A stretch of 64,000 nucleotides of DNA from Gnetum montanum (Eukaryota; Streptophyta; Gnetopsida; Gnetales; Gnetaceae): positions 34,375 to 98,374 of the forward strand of contig MNCI01011056.1 of the NCBI GenBank assembly GCA_015680685.1, given 5' to 3'. Shown in pieces: positions 47,625-61,025 of the stretch; position 1 is the stretch's first letter; each line of letters opens with the position of its first letter. The notes beneath the pieces are model-generated. The model made no database searches and was not told where the DNA came from. It saw nothing but the letters and a program-made list of their open reading frames with translations. A program made the position numbers and the translations under genes.

Positions 47625-48440
47625 GATCTTTGTGATCTCCCAGTTAGTTACCTCTACTTGACCATTGGCTTGGGGGTGATACGGTATTATTAATTTATGT
47701 TTAACCCCAAAGCATTGCATGAGTTTTTTAAAAGTTACATCTCTAAAATGAGTTTCATTATTAGAAATTAGTGCACATCACATCCCAAACTTATTGACAA
47801 CATGTTTTTACATAAATCCAGCAACAATGGATGAATTACAATTGGTGATGGCTACTACTTCTTACCATTTGGTGGAGCAGTCAACTACTATGATCATATA
47901 TACCTTTCCATTAGACATGGGTCTGATGGGACCCATGAATTCTATGCCCCACATGCAAAGGCTCTAATGATTGAATCCACTATTAAGAATCCCACATTCT
48001 CATAGTCATCCCACCATCTCATTGATACTCACAAGATCGAACAAATTAGTGGACATCCTTGAAGATTGTAGACCAAAAGTATCCTACCAACAGGATTTTT
48101 ATGGCTATGCATCTCCCAACATAGTGTCCTTGGCAAGAACCTTCATGAGCATCTTGGAAAATGTGTAGCTAATCAACATCAGGGAGACACCAAAGAACCA
48201 TGCCATCATCACACACTTTGTAAAGGTATCCATTGATTTCCATGAAGTACTTCATCTGATGAGGAAACTATTATTTCTTCCTAAAGTCTAGATCTTGTGG
48301 CATCTCTTAGGTAAGAAGGTAGGTGAGGATGCCATCATATCATTCTAGTTCCATGGAAACTTAATCATTAATTGCTCTTGTAAACAGAAGTTCATCTAGA
48401 AATTGATCAAAGAGCTAACTCTCCTCCTCTTTATTGTTCC
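47625..48440 (-). pseudogene. pol: E6: integrase remnant of another Ty3/gypsy lineage
   Basis: Minus-strand translation in shifting frames gives an HHCC region (AHEGSCQGHYVGRC, ILLVGYFWSTIFKDVH, FVRSC) and a DDE core (EFMGPIRPMSNGKVYMII, VVDCSTKW, SNNETHFRDVTFKKLM, IPYHPQANGQVEV). The wording differs clearly from the E1-E5/E7-E9 family (which has SSAGHSFIITATEYFTKW), so it is a separate gypsy group. It is flanked by the outer edges of the E5 and E7 LTRs, so both inserted into it. The second catalytic Asp reads Asn. Confidence 0.75.
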
Positions 48441-48451
48441 ATCTTAACTGA

Positions 48452-50180
48452 TGAAACACCCTAAATTTTTAGGGCATCCTTACTTTGTTGGGTCATTGCA
48501 ATTCAGGTAGCATCATGGAAGTTCATCAAGAGATGGACATTTCAAGTTTAGGCTATACAGTTTGGCAAATTTTCTAGCTGGGTAATTCATCCAACTGACA
48601 ACCTACTCAGAAATGATACGAAGAGTTGTTGGTGGTGCTAAAAATATGCAAAATAGTTTGGCAAGTTTTCTAGTCAAGGTGTTTTCTATGCTATGTAGCA
48701 TAGTAGGCTTCAGGAGACAGTTGTTCAAGTGATCAACTATAAATTTTTACAAGACAAGATGCTATGCTATGCTATGCTACATAGTGTAGGATAGCGTAGT
48801 GAGAGAAAGATAGGAAGGTTCAACCTACTTAGTGATTTCAAATGCACTTAGTTAGCACCTCTAGCCTTCAAAACTAGTTGCCTCGCTTGGCTCCAAGTTC
48901 TTCACTAATGGCTCCTTCATCAGAAAGTGACAAACTTAGTAAAAAGAAGGCCATGTCAGTTGCTACACTACGCTACGCTACGCTACATAGCATAGCACAG
49001 TGTAGCAACTCTATGGGAATAATGAAAGGCATCTGAAAGGGAAAGATCAGAAATTTTTCAAGTTTCACAATGCAAAAAAGCAAAGGTTGTAGATTGTTGA
49101 TGTTCCCACGATTAGGTCCAGTTGCTACGCTATGCTATGCTACGTAGCGTAGCATAGCATAGCAAACATGGAAAGAATAATCAACATGCTTTCGAGGTTT
49201 CCAATACATGTAACAGGATGCAATGCAAGTTTTTCTTTCAAATTGGTGGCTACAATGTGCTACGCTACATAGTGTAGCGCAACATAGCAAGATGCTATGC
49301 TATGCCAACATGCTATGCTACAAAGCATAGCATAGCATAGTAGGCAGTTACACTACATAAATGCACTTTACTTTGTTGGACCTTTGGCACACATTTCCAA
49401 GTCCTGACAACATAATTACAGCATGACAGAATCATAATTACAACATGGCAGGCTCGTCCAATGGTCATGCATGTCCAATAGTCATGCACATCCATTCAGC
49501 ATAGACACGTCAACACGGGCCTAGGATACATGGCATCCAAACTGCATCTTTGAGTGTCCTTGGCCCTATAAATACCCTGATGAGCAATGCTTGGTAGGGG
49601 TGCTGATTGGTGAATCAGTTGTCTAGCAATGAAAAAGTTAGCATTGTATTCTTGAGCATTGTAAACATCTTATTTGATATTGTAAATAGTTGGTGCTCTC
49701 ATTTTGCATTCTATTCTCTTCTTTCCTGGTATCCTCATAACATTTTTCATTGTTGACTCCTAAGTCCACGTTCAAGCATACAACTATCTTACTCTAAACG
49801 TCTTGGTTACTCTTGGGATCCCTATGCCCCTCAGCATCGTGCAACCAATTGTATCCACCTTGACAGAGTGAAGTCACATTCATGAAATGGTACATTTTTC
49901 TAACTGCATTTTACTTTTTTTTCTTGCTTATCATTGCATTTTACATCATATTTTGTCCCTTTTTCATTTAAATATTATTCTATGTTATAAGTTCCATTTT
50001 CAAATTATCTGTTTTTAAAAGGTTATATTGACACTGACTAAGTCCTTGTATGATCAACTAGACCATTCAGGGCACCCCATTTCCATTTTATCTAGCATCA
50101 TCCTCGTGTGGTTCCAAGGTTAATACTATCATGATCAATGACCTCTCAGTGTTTTCTAGCTACTGATGTTTTCAGTTGCA
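48452..50180 (+). repeat. E7 5' LTR (~1,729 bp)
   Basis: TGAAACACCCTAAA to TTCAGTTGCA. CCTATAAATACC near 49567 is the TATA box. U3 is unusually rich in TACGC/TATGC palindromes (48690-49345), which account for its greater length. Confidence 0.85.
49122..49165 (+). repeat. 44-bp near-perfect palindrome in E7 U3
   Basis: Arms TTGCTACGCTATGCTATGCTA and its complement meet at a central TACGTA. Only two pairs of positions differ, and the differences are C/T-type. Related inverted repeats lie at 48960-49012 and 49255-49345. Confidence 0.8.
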
Positions 50181-50536
50181 ATAGTTTTCTAGCACTAGAA
50201 GAAGGACCTTTTAGTGCCCTTCATGGTAGTCCTGTAAGCCTTCTACACCATGATATGCATTAGCATAAACTTGACACCCATTCATTGTTCTTTACATATC
50301 ATGTGGTGTAGATCGGTCACTTCGATGGTTCCTCTGGAACCCTACAGGACATAAAGCCTCTGATCGCCATTTCACTCACTTGTTTTATGGTAGTCTTGCA
50401 TGCATTCTATACCATATCGTGCACTAGCATAAACGTGACACCCTCTGGTAGTTGTTTACGCATTGTGTGGTATAGATTAGTTGCTCTAACGATTCCTTTG
50501 GAATATGGAAAGACATAAAGCCTTTTTGATTACTTT
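50181..50536 (+). repeat. E7 PBS remnant and two leader units
   Basis: TTCTAGCACTAGAAGAAGG at 50186-50204 is the decayed primer site. Two units with GGTAGTC-TGcAtGC, TAGCATAAACnTGACACCC, GTGTAGAT and GATGGTTCC-TGGAA follow, near 50225-50375 and 50395-50525. Confidence 0.65.
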
Positions 50537-50539
50537 TTG

Positions 50540-53500
50540 ATTTCCTTGCTTTTGAAGTTTGCAAAATCGTCTAACTTTGTAACGATCACTACGTCGAGAA
50601 CCATTGCTAACACCTTCAATGTTGACATTCCCATCATGGTTCAAGGCATCACAGGTGTCAAACAACTGCTCAGCATGATGCTAGGACTGCATCCATCCCT
50701 TAGGATTCGAAACCTAGGACTTGAGGGCTTGGCCCAGCAACATGAACACTATAACTTCCTGTATGCAAAGGTCCAAGTGAATCTGCCCTTGGATGTGTAC
50801 AAACTCAAAGATAAATGTAGCTTTGAGTTCACTTACTACGATAGGAAGGAATTTGTTCCCATACTAGATGCTTCCATACCTTTGACATAGACAAATTAAT
50901 GGCTTCTAGACCAACTAATCTAGTTGGCTAGACTTAGGGAGGAATAGGACATAGTGTCTAACCATGATGATGCCTTCCAAGATGGATAGGAGGAACCTGA
51001 TTCCCAATCCGATGGTGGAAGTCAAACCAACCCTGTTACGGTCCATCCTACCTAGTCCTTGTGGACCAATCTGTTATCTGTTGATACTCCCTTTGTGATC
51101 ACGCCTATACTTTTGCAATGCACAATTACATCTACAATAGGTAGCCATGCCAAGTACTCAACATATCAACACCCCTTTTCCCCTATTTCATTTCTAGCCA
51201 CTATTCCTTTGCAAACCATTCATCAGTATATTCCTATAGCACATCACATGCCAATCATGACTACCCTGCCACATGTTCACATTGTACCTACTTCACAGTC
51301 ACACGCAACATCCACTTCCATTCCCAAATTTATGCTTGTCCTACCATCAATGGTGGGCCTAGGCCTATCAACGTGGTGAACCCCATTTACTGCTCCCCCT
51401 ACTATGTTACCATCGTAGATGTCTCACATTCTCCATCAGGCCTACCAAGTGCCACAAACGATACCACCTATCATGGGGATCTAGTTTGTTCCACCAGTCA
51501 TGCAAATAGTCTAGCTTGTAGCACAACCATTGGCTATCACTACAATGGCACCACCTATCAGTTGGTGGATGCCATAAGTAACACAATTCACTGCGACCAC
51601 CCCAATAGCACTGCTAATGGGTCACGCTATTGCACGTGCTACCCCATAGATGGGAGCTACCCTGAGAGTTCCCCAACCATCTATGTCATCCCAAGGTCTA
51701 GACCAAGCATTCTAGCTTATCTAGACCTTTACTGAAGAAATAAAACACCTTAAGTATGTCTAGTCTGACACTGTACAAGTCATGGAATTTTACCAGGATG
51801 ATCCCATTAGCCCTGCAATCCCCACACTAATGCTATCCCCAGGGATGTCCCTCTCACACTTCATGAAATACAATACGGATGGAGATTCCAATGCACATCT
51901 TGTTACCTTTAGGTCTGAATCCCTTCTGTTGAAGCAATGGCCACACACAATTATCCATGTCTCTACTATGTCCCTAGTTAGGAAAGCCTTGGATTGGTAC
52001 TACACATTGACATGCTCATCTATTTCAAATATAGAGAAGCTTTTGACCTAGTTCGTGACATGCTTCAAATATAACTTGAAGCTAGAAATCACGCTAGATC
52101 AGCTAATGAGCATGAAGCAGGATCCTCTGGAATCGGTCAAAAAGTTCATCCAACATTAGAGCGCAACCCTTAATGAAATCTGTGAGACCATCATGGAGGC
52201 CCACTTGCTAGCCATTTTTAATGGTGTAGTGAATGACTTCATCAAGTCTAAACTATACTACCTTGCTACTCATACTCTTAGTCAGGCCTTCGCTTAGATT
52301 AAGAGCATACAGGATGTGGCCGAGGCAAGCAAAGACTTGGCCTATGTTTCTTACAAGAACACTTTCACAAGGAAGGATAAGGGTAAGGCCACAATAGTTA
52401 TAGTGGCTACTGTGATGAGCGATGCCAAGCCCAAACCTAATAACAATGTTAACAAGAACAATAAGAAATTAGTCGTACCCATAGCTAATCCTGTGCCCAA
52501 GCAGGACCATGCATCGCAACCTGCCATACCTTCGTTCGAGCCATCTGCACAACCCAAACAAAAATTTGAGCATAAAGATTGCTCAAAATACACACCGCTT
52601 CCTCTCAAGCCTTCAAACATTCTAAAGTAGGTACTGGTAGTGGGGCACATCCAACATAAGTAGATGTCAAAAGAGGAAGTTAGAAGACATCAGCGTTACT
52701 ATGAGCTCCTTAGGAACCTGTCCTTAGCCTTACCCAATGAGCCTCCAGTTCCCAAGGGTTTTAGGATGGATAGGTTTTTTGACTACTACCAGCAATGTGG
52801 TCACAACATAGACTATTGTTTGGCTTTTAAAAATGACATCCAAAGGATGATTTATCAGGAAAAACTGGTGTTGGACAAAAGTAACCTAATAAGTCCCAAG
52901 AATCATTCTCTGCACGTCTACACTAGCCCTCTAAATGCCAATAAGACCGGTTTTTTCATCAACACCATCAGCGTTGACAGTGATACTAGGCTACCCTAGT
53001 AGCTAGTAGTGGCTCGTGTGCCTCAGTGTAGTGCACTAGCACCACCAGCAATGAATCAAAGCTCGTAGCAACCGTTTGTATTGAGGTTTCCTCCCTAGGC
53101 ATCCACCCCTACGCCACCTATTTGCAAAGCCATACAACCTCACTCAATAACATCATTGCCTCCATTTGTTATTAGTGCGCCAACTCCTTCAATAGCCCTC
53201 ATCCCACACAAGACAACTGAACAACCTTCTCGTCCTAAAAAATGGGAAGTGCATTTCGTAGGTGAGACATCGATGGAAGGTACCATCCCAGGTAGTCCCA
53301 AGCCTACTTCTTCACCCCCTACGTCTATCCCCTCATCACCAAACAGGGACTTTCCTACAACCACATAGTTCACATCACCCCACCAAAAATGGTCTAAACC
53401 TAGATATGAAATCGCTCCTCCTTGGGAAATTCATCTCCTGGGACAAATAGAAGAGGAGAAAGGTGGTAAATAGGATGGTGTCCATGACCTCTTGGACATC

Positions 53501-53824
53501 CTCACTCAAGTCAAGCAAGCTCTAAAATAGAAAAACACTACACTAAGCTTGTACAACCTAATCATGACATTTTTCCCACACCATAAGGCTCTGATCTACA
53601 TGTTAACGATGATTCTAGTCGACGAGGACATGCCAATGGAAGAGAAAATGATCCACTCAATCATGCTTCGCTCTGCGCTTGTAGAGCCAAAACTATCTCA
53701 ACTGAATTTCTACAATGACTCTATTAGGGAAGACCCCGAAAATGGTTAGGTAACTACAACACCTCAATTCATCACAATTACGGTTAGCCAACACCAGATC
53801 CGAAGGGTACATGTTGATGATGGG
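50540..53824 (+). pseudogene. gag: E7 gag and N-terminal protease, decayed
   Basis: The N-terminus aligns with E2 and E5 (TIANTFNVDIPIMVQG, then EHYNFLYAKVQVNLPL), but no ATG is left at the expected place. A Ser/Thr/Pro-rich stretch (51059-51735) precedes the Gag core 51782-52051 (MSLSHFMKYNTDGDSN, ALDWYYTL). The linker 52316-52630 ends DCSKYTPLPLKPSN in one frame, as in E2. The knuckle-like FFDYYQQCGHNIDYC lies at 52780-52820. Protease starts in 53500-53749 and stops after RRVHVDDG at 53824, where the E8 LTR interrupts it. Confidence 0.8.
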
Positions 53825-55455
53825 TGTAGTAACTGAAAATATCGGTGGTTGAAAAACATTGAGGGATCGATCGATGAGACAGTTTCTACCTTGTATCTTT
53901 GGGAGGGCCGTGCTAGGTGTGACTGGATACGGGGCACACTAAATGGTCTGGTCAATTAGATAGGGACTTAGTCAGCATCTATATAGCCTTTTGCAACATA
54001 GAGTTTGAACACGGGGACAAAAGAATGAAGTAATGCTTAAATGTAAATAAGGTAGAAAATAATGTAAAAAGTAGTAATAAGTAGTAAACAAAGTAAAATG
54101 CAGTTGTAAGAAAGAAAAAAAGTAAGTAGGAAATAAAGTAAAATGCAGTTAGAAAAATGCACTACTCCAAGGCTACAAGTTTGTCTTGTCAGGATGGATA
54201 CAATTGGTTGCACAGTGTGGTGGAGTGTAGAGATCCCGAATGTAACCAGGATGCGTAGAGCAATGATGGTCATGTGCTTGGGTGTGGACTTAGGAGATAA
54301 CAATGTGGGAATTCTACCATGGTGGTAGAAGGGGGATAGAGAAAAGTACCAATTGAGAATGCTAACTATTTGCAGTGTCAAACAAAAATCTTACAATGCT
54401 CAATGTTACAATACCCCTTCGTTAGTACAAGAAAAAGAGAGAGAGTGAGAGAGAGAGAGCCAAAGAGTGTCAAAAAGCTGAAAAGGTAAAAAATGATTTT
54501 TTTTAATGTTTCTTATTGGGGTATTTATAGGACCAAGGATGCATGGAAGAGGTGGTTTGCATGACACATGCCTTGGGCCCACATTGACTTGTCTATGCTA
54601 CATGTGCCAACATGATTGTTGGACATGCATAACCATTGTAATGCGAGTTTGCAATGTTGTAACTGCAAGCTTTTCATGCTGTAATTGCATCATCAATGTA
54701 TAGAGATGTGTGCTAATGATTCAATTAGGTGAGGTGCATTGATGTCACACATCCACCTACATGCTTTGCTATGCTTCGTAGCATAGCATGTTCGGCGTAG
54801 CATAGCACCTTGTCATGTGTTTCGTTACATGTGGGCTATATGATTTCCATGCTATGCTATGCTATGTAGTGTAGCGACTGGCCTTAGTTGCAAAAACTTC
54901 ACCAATCTACACACTTCACTAAGGCCTTCACCAATCTTCCGTAGGATGCTACGCCTTTCCGCGCCATGTAGCTTGGTGTAGCGTAGCAGTAGACATGGTC
55001 TACTACTTCCTAACAAAAATAGATATTGCTTAAGAACTTGAAGATGGGTGATGCAACTAGTTGTATATCTTTTACCATGCTACGCTATGCTACGTAGAGT
55101 AGCATAGCGTGGCACTTCATTATTTAATTGTTTTTTGAAGCTTCGTATGCTTCATAGTAGGGCATAGCATAGCGTAGTAGACTTCATGACTTAGAAAACT
55201 TGCCAAAATGTTTCGCACATCTTGAGCAATGCTGCCAACTCTACGCATTATTTCTAAGTAGGTTGTTAGCTGCATAAACTACTTAGGTGGATAGGAAAGA
55301 TGGTCCGTAGAGTCTGTTCATACCCAAAGTAGAAACTTTACCAAACTGGCTAGCCCAAATTCAGAGCATTCTCCTCCCAAAGAACTACTGTAGTGCTACG
55401 TGAATTACAAGGCCTGGTGAACTGATAATGAGTTCAAAAATTTTTGGGTGTTTCA
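53825..55455 (-). repeat. E8 3' LTR (~1,631 bp)
   Basis: Left end TGTAGTAACTGAAAATATCGG and right end GGTGTTTCA match the family. GGGGTATTTATAGG near 54520 is the minus-strand TATA box. Palindromes occur near 54765-54800, 54850-54880 and 55076-55110. Confidence 0.85.
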
Positions 55456-56520
55456 TTGGTCCCTCTTTGTCGATGTCTGAAGAATAGGCTCAATAGACGT
55501 TGACAAAGAATACGAAACAGCGCAGAAGGTAAAATGTTGAGGTTGTCACTCAATGAGTGTCGAGATGTTTCTTGGCTATAGTTGAGAGTGTTGCATTGGA
55601 GTGAAGAGGCAAATAATAGGGAAAGAAGGCATAGGAGAAGGGAAAAGATGAGATTTAGCTGAATCCCTCATTGGAATTCTCATGAGGAAGTTGTGTGCAT
55701 TTTCATCTTTGCTTTAGCTAATCTTCAACCCCCTGTAGGATAACTATCTTTCCTAGGATGAGTTACATTACATCTATGTACAATTTTCACCTGCCTACAT
55801 ATGTGTTCCATGAGGCAAGCTATGTTACACATGTCATGGAACTTTCACTAGTGTTTCCTAGGTGATGAGCTATGTTATGCATGCCATGGGAGTTTGCACT
55901 CTAGAGTAGTCAAGCTAGTCGAGGAACTCACTTCATGACACTGTAGCATTTGTTGTTCTCATAAGACGTGCCCTCGACTAACAAGGACAAAGTTCTTGCT
56001 CATTTCAGACATTTTTGAAGCCCTTTGGACACCTTTGCTGGTGTGTGGCACCCAAAGTAGGAAGGCCAACAATGGTTTGGTTGCGTCTGCATGGAGGGAC
56101 CAGCCTCGAAGGTGCTATTGTGAGTGTGGATGCACTAGAATCCTTACCACGGGCATGCATTTTTAGTTCAGCTATGGGATCAGCTACCACATAGAAAAAC
56201 ATGGCTATCAGGGGACTAGAGGATAACAATATTGTGGCTAGCCCACAATACTACAAGAACTCCATTGGCAAGCACTAGCCAAGGAACTACTGTCAAGGCA
56301 AGAGGCCATGGCGATGGTAGGTCTGGAGGGCTAGTATGATCTCATACAACATCTTCAGAGGGCTAGCATGATGCCGAGGGTGTTGACATTGCATATGTTC
56401 TAGACCATGCTCCCATTGTGTCATGAACCATGTTCTAGAGCTACGATAAACCACCTGCACATCGGCATCGCATCGACTCGTTTGATGTGTATTTGATGCT
56501 AGTGCATGTTGGGGATGCAA
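55456..56520 (-). other. E8 polypurine tract and 3' spacer
   Basis: Minus-strand ACAAAGAGGGACCAA adjoins the LTR at 55456-55470. About 1 kb follows with no convincing gene. A part resembles the E4 spacer. Confidence 0.65.
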
Positions 56521-56524
56521 CGTG

Positions 56525-56815
56525 AATCCAGTTTATGGTCTTAGTAGACTATGTGCTGGTTTAAGGTCCCAGTAGACCACTATGTTGGTTTAAGGTCCCA
56601 ACAAACTACTATGTAGGTTTAAGATCCCAACAGACCATGCATGCCACTTTAACGTCATACCAGACACTGCTTGATGTCATTGCCAGTTTATCATCATAGC
56701 GGACGGTGCTTGATGTTCTTGCCAGTTTATCATCGTAGCAAAAGATGCTTGATGTCATTAGTTTAAAATCATCGTAGATGCTGCTCGATGCTGCTACTAT
56801 TTTATCATCATAGCG
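56525..56815 (-). repeat. E8 22-bp motif array after integrase
   Basis: Seen on + as CCAGTTTATGGTC, GGTTTAAGGTCCCAGTAGACC, CCAGTTTATCATCATAGCGGAC and similar, about nine copies with 28-45 bp spacing. Confidence 0.75.
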
Positions 56816-56839
56816 GATGGTGGTGGCTACCGTAGTGCT

Positions 56840-59800
56840 TTAGACGTAGTATGGCTTGAGGTACGAGTGGTTCATCAGGTTGGTGAAGTCGTTGCCACAC
56901 ATGTCTGCCAACTTGAATGCTCCATTCCTAAAGGCTTTAGTGACCATGTAAGGACCTTCCCAGTTGGCTGAGAATTTTCTCATGTGCTCATGGACAACCT
57001 TGAGGACAATGTCTCCCTTCTGCACTAGCTGTCAATGCGGGTGTACATGGTGCCTTTGCTGCTGCTTGCTCTAGTAGTGCTCTATGCATCTTAGTGTCTG
57101 TGCGTGCTCCTCCTCTATTGAGTCGAGGTTAATGATCCATGACTCATTATTCTGGGCTTCACTCACGATGTTAGATAGGATCATCCAAAGTGACGATACC
57201 TGCAACTCAAGAGGCAACATAGCTTTAGATCCATATACAAGGCTGTAGGGAGTCTTACTTGTTTTGGTCCTGCACGTCATTCGGTAGGCCCACAGAACAT
57301 AGAGGATTTTCTCGTGCCACTGCCTCTTGTTGCTACTAAGCATCCACCTTAGCAAGTTGATGATGGACTTATTTTTAGCCTCCACCAACTCGTTGGACTA
57401 TGGATAATAGGAAGAGTAGAATGATTATTTACTGCCTAGATTGTTGCAGAAGGTTTAGGTTTTCGTACTGCTGAACTATGGTCCATTGTTGATCACAATG
57501 ATCATTGGAAGCCCAAATCTCATTATGATGTTGTCTAGCATGAAATGGAAGATTTGCTAAGACATCGTCTTCCTTAAGGGGATAGCTTCCACCCACTTGG
57601 TAAAGTACTCAGTGACGATGATAATGAAACTATGCCCTACAGAGGATGTGGACGTGATAGGCCCTATGAGATCTAGTTCCCATCATTGAAAGGACCATGG
57701 ATGCTACGTGTATGAGATTTGCATATCTCTGGTACCTATCACACATTTTGACTTTTGACAGGTAGTCACACTCCATGTGGGGTCAATAGTACCCTAGGCA
57801 TCTAATTTTTGCAGCCATAGCCCTAGGTGCTATGTGTGCATTACACAGTCCCTCATGCACTTCATTAACTACCTTCTGCACTTGCTCCCCACCTACACAT
57901 GCTAGCAATATCCCATCATAGGAATGTTAGCACAGGGCATCATTCCCCATGTGCATGTATTATCGGGCATGCTTATAGATTGCATATCTCTATGTAGATT
58001 TCAATCCTGTTGGGGGTTCACTATGCTGTAGGTAAGCTTTAATGTTGGCATACCAATCCTGGGTATCCGTAGCACTAACAGAAGCCACATGTTCCATCTG
58101 AGTGATAGGCTCGATGCATTTGATGATCAAAGTTGGTAGGTTTGCAAGGGAATGTGATGGAATGGTAATGTAAGGGTAGCTAAGGCATCTACCACAGTGT
58201 TCCCATTGTGTGGCACATGTTACACATCTATGGTTGCAAATTACTTAAGCAGGGTTTTTGCTAGGTCGCAGTAGGTTTGCAAGTGCATATTCTTGCAGGC
58301 GTAGACCTTAGTAATTTGATTCACATCCAATTATAAATCTCCATGGATTGCTAGGTGTTGTATGCACAANTAGTAGGGTTGCAAGTGCATATTCTTGCAG
58401 GCGTAGACCTTAGTAATTTGATTCACATCCAATTATAAATCTCCATGGATTGCTAGGTGTTGTATGCACAATTCTCAAGCAGTTAAGAGGCCTCTGAGTA
58501 ACCCCTCATACTCTGCCACATTGTTGGTGCAATAGAATGAAAAACGATAATCGGATGGTTGGATTTCCCTAGAGGGAAATGTAATAATGGTAGTAGCGCT
58601 ACCTCCTCATGTGGTCGATGCACCATCTAAGTGTAAAGTGGCTTCAAAATGCGATGGGACAATGTTGATATTACTAACATGCTTGTTCGGGAATTCAAGG
58701 TCTATGGTTGCTTGATTGTCGATTGGCGAGGCTGTGAGTTGGGTCGCTATGGCTTGACCCTTTGTCAACGATTGACTTACATAGTGTAAATTGAACTCCG
58801 TAGTTATTTCCTTCCAATGGGCTATCCTGCTACTTTCGTATAGGTTTTTTATGATAGATTGGAGTATATTGCTTTTGCAAATGATGTTAGATGTACTACG
58901 AAACAGGTAGTGCCTCCACTTTCTTAGTGTGAATAGTAAGGCAAGGCAATTCCTCTCCACTTCGTTGTATTTCACCTCATGAAATATTAGTCTATGGCTT
59001 AGATAATACACTGGTATCTCAGAACCATCATCTCACTTTTGACATAGCAGTGCTATGATAGATGTGTTGGAGGTGGTGAGGTAGATGAAGAAGGGTTTGT
59101 CCCTTTATGGTGGATGCACAGTTGGGAGGTGTGAAAGCTCCCTCTTCAAGTCATCAAAATACTGTTGACATTGGGTTTTCCACTTGAAGTTAACCCCCTT
59201 CTTTAGAAGATGTTGCATGGGGTGTAACTTGTTGATCAACCTTGCTATGAACCTTTGAATGAACTGTATCCTACCTTGCAAACCACGTAGCTCCTTAAGA
59301 TTTGTGGGAGGTGTTAGGTTGATGATGGCCTTGACTTTGTCGGGGTCCACCTGTATTTCAGCCTTCGATACTACGAACCCTAACATGCATCCAGTATTCA
59401 CCCCGAAGACACACTTCTTAGGATTGAGACGCAAGTCGTGCATTTGACAACACTTGAAGACTACTCCTAGATCACGTGGGTGATAAAATACCTCCTTGGA
59501 CTTAACTAGTATATCATCCACATAGTCGATTAATGTTTCTAGGATATAGTCACTGAAGATGTAGGTCATGTCTCACTAGTAGGTTGCTCCAGCATTTTTG
59601 AGCCTGAAGGGCATCATGGTGTACTAGAAGGTACCCATTGAGGTCATGAAGGTTATTGATAGCTGGTGCTCTGGGTTAATGTAGATTTGGTTATATCCAG
59701 AGAAACCATTGATGAAGGATAGTAGAGCATGACCAGACATGATGTCAATGAGCTGATCGATGCTTGGAAGTGGAAAGTTTTCCCTGATTGTTGCCTTGTT

Positions 59801-60385
59801 CAAGTCCCAAAAGTCTATACAGATTTGTATTCCTCCTATTTTCTTAGAAACTACAATGATGTTTGACATCCACTCTGAGTAGTCAATTGCACGGATGAAA
59901 CCATCTTGGTATAGATTGGTGATTTCATTCATCATAGCTAGTGTGATTTCTAGCTTAACTTTGCAAGACTTCTTCTTGACTGCCTTCATGTACAGGTCTA
60001 GGATGATGTTGTGCTGAATCAGCCATAGATCTAGACCTAGCATGTCATTGTATGACCATACGAAGGCATTGATGTTATCTTGAAAAATCATAGCTATGCT
60101 GTTATGAATTTGTGCATCAAGGAGGGAGTTGATTTTTAATGTATTTATCTCCCCCTTAGACATGGTTTCAGGTGTCTCGATGAGAGTGTCCTCGGTTACA
60201 TCCCTAGCCTCTAAGTCTAGGGCTTGGACCAGATGCTCAGGACACTCTGGTGATGCTTCTAAGGATACTATAGTGCTAGCTATGGTTCACCCCTAGGTAA
60301 TCATGTTAGGGTTCAACTATCTCATGAGCTTGCCCTATGGACCTGCTAACGTTAAGGGCATGGAGAGGTCGCGATGGATTTCCAT
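56840..60385 (-). pseudogene. pol: E8 pol: RT, dual RNase H, integrase, decayed
   Basis: Starts at the ATG at 60385 (MEIHRDLSMPLTLAGP) and ends at a stop at 56840 after SYLKPYYV. RT keeps WMSNIIVVSKKIGGIQICIDF, FSGYNQIYINPEHQ and YVDDILVKSKE (near 59530). The first RNase H has MYYLSHRLIFHEVKYNEVER. The second starts LHLDGASTT near 58620. Integrase segments include NLLRWMLSSNKRQWHEKIL and a C-terminal KFSANWEGPYMVTKAF. Many stops occur, plus a single-N join at 58370. Confidence 0.85.
58270..58470. other. Single-N join with duplicated flanks (likely assembly artefact)
   Basis: About 100 bp before and after the N at 58370 are near-identical (AGTAGG..TTGCAAGTGCATATTC through TATGCACAA). It is the same pattern as at 6538 and 8952. 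Confidence 0.75.
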
Positions 60386-60519
60386 CTCTTGCTCGACCTT
60401 CCAACATGAGATAAAATCCTGGTTAAGAGGCGTCTATCATCAGAGATTGTGCATAATGAAAATTTTCAAAGTAGCAATGAGATGTAACTTGCGAAGTGTG
60501 ATGATGTAAAGATTAAAAT

Positions 60520-61025
60520 TTTTCCAGTTTAAGGTCATGGCAGACTACTAAGGCATAAGAGTGCAAAATCACTAAAGATGTAAAATTGTCAATGCAAAAG
60601 TGTGAAGCTATGAAACTATTAATATGCAAATGCCAATCTACCATTTTGGTTTCATTTTGGACTACCATATTGTAACATGAAAAATGGAATGTTTTGGGTA
60701 TGAGAAATGCAAAACCATTAAGACGAAAATGTAAACTACTAACACAAAACTACTAGAAATTGCAACACTACCAATGTGGAAGTGCGAAATTCTGAGAAGA
60801 TGTAAAACTACCCATGTAAGAGTGTGGAATTGCGGACTATGAATGTAACAAGTTGAAACTACTAGTTTAGGATCTTTTCGGACCATTAGAGGTGCAACTA
60901 TGCTAGGATTGCTAGTTTAAGGTCTCTTTGGACCAGTTGCTCTATGATTGCTAGTTTAAGGTCTTTTCGAACCAGTAACACTATGATTTCTAGGATTGCT
61001 AGGTTAAGGTCCTTTTGGATCCGTA
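60520..61025 (-). repeat. E8 22-bp motif array upstream of the antisense gene
   Basis: Seen on + as CCAGTTTAAGGTCATGGCAGAC (60528), CTAGTTTAGGATCTTTTCGGACC (60863), CTAGTTTAAGGTCTCTTTGGACC (60911), CTAGTTTAAGGTCTTTTCGAACC (60951) and CTAGGTTAAGGTCCTTTTGGATCC. E3 has a single copy at the same place (28168). Confidence 0.75.

Larger units (their letters stand above)
48452..53824 (+). mobile_element. E7: element with 5' LTR, gag and partial protease, cut by E8
   Basis: 5' LTR 48452-50180, PBS remnant, two leader units, gag, and protease up to the active-site Gly codon, where E8 begins at about 53825. The remainder lies right of the window beyond E8. Confidence 0.85.

Noticed and set aside
48690-49345. 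Regular GCTATGC/GCATAGC blocks resembling a CRISPR-like or satellite array
   Set aside because: They are plant LTR palindromes with irregular spacing; there are no uniform spacers and no Cas genes.
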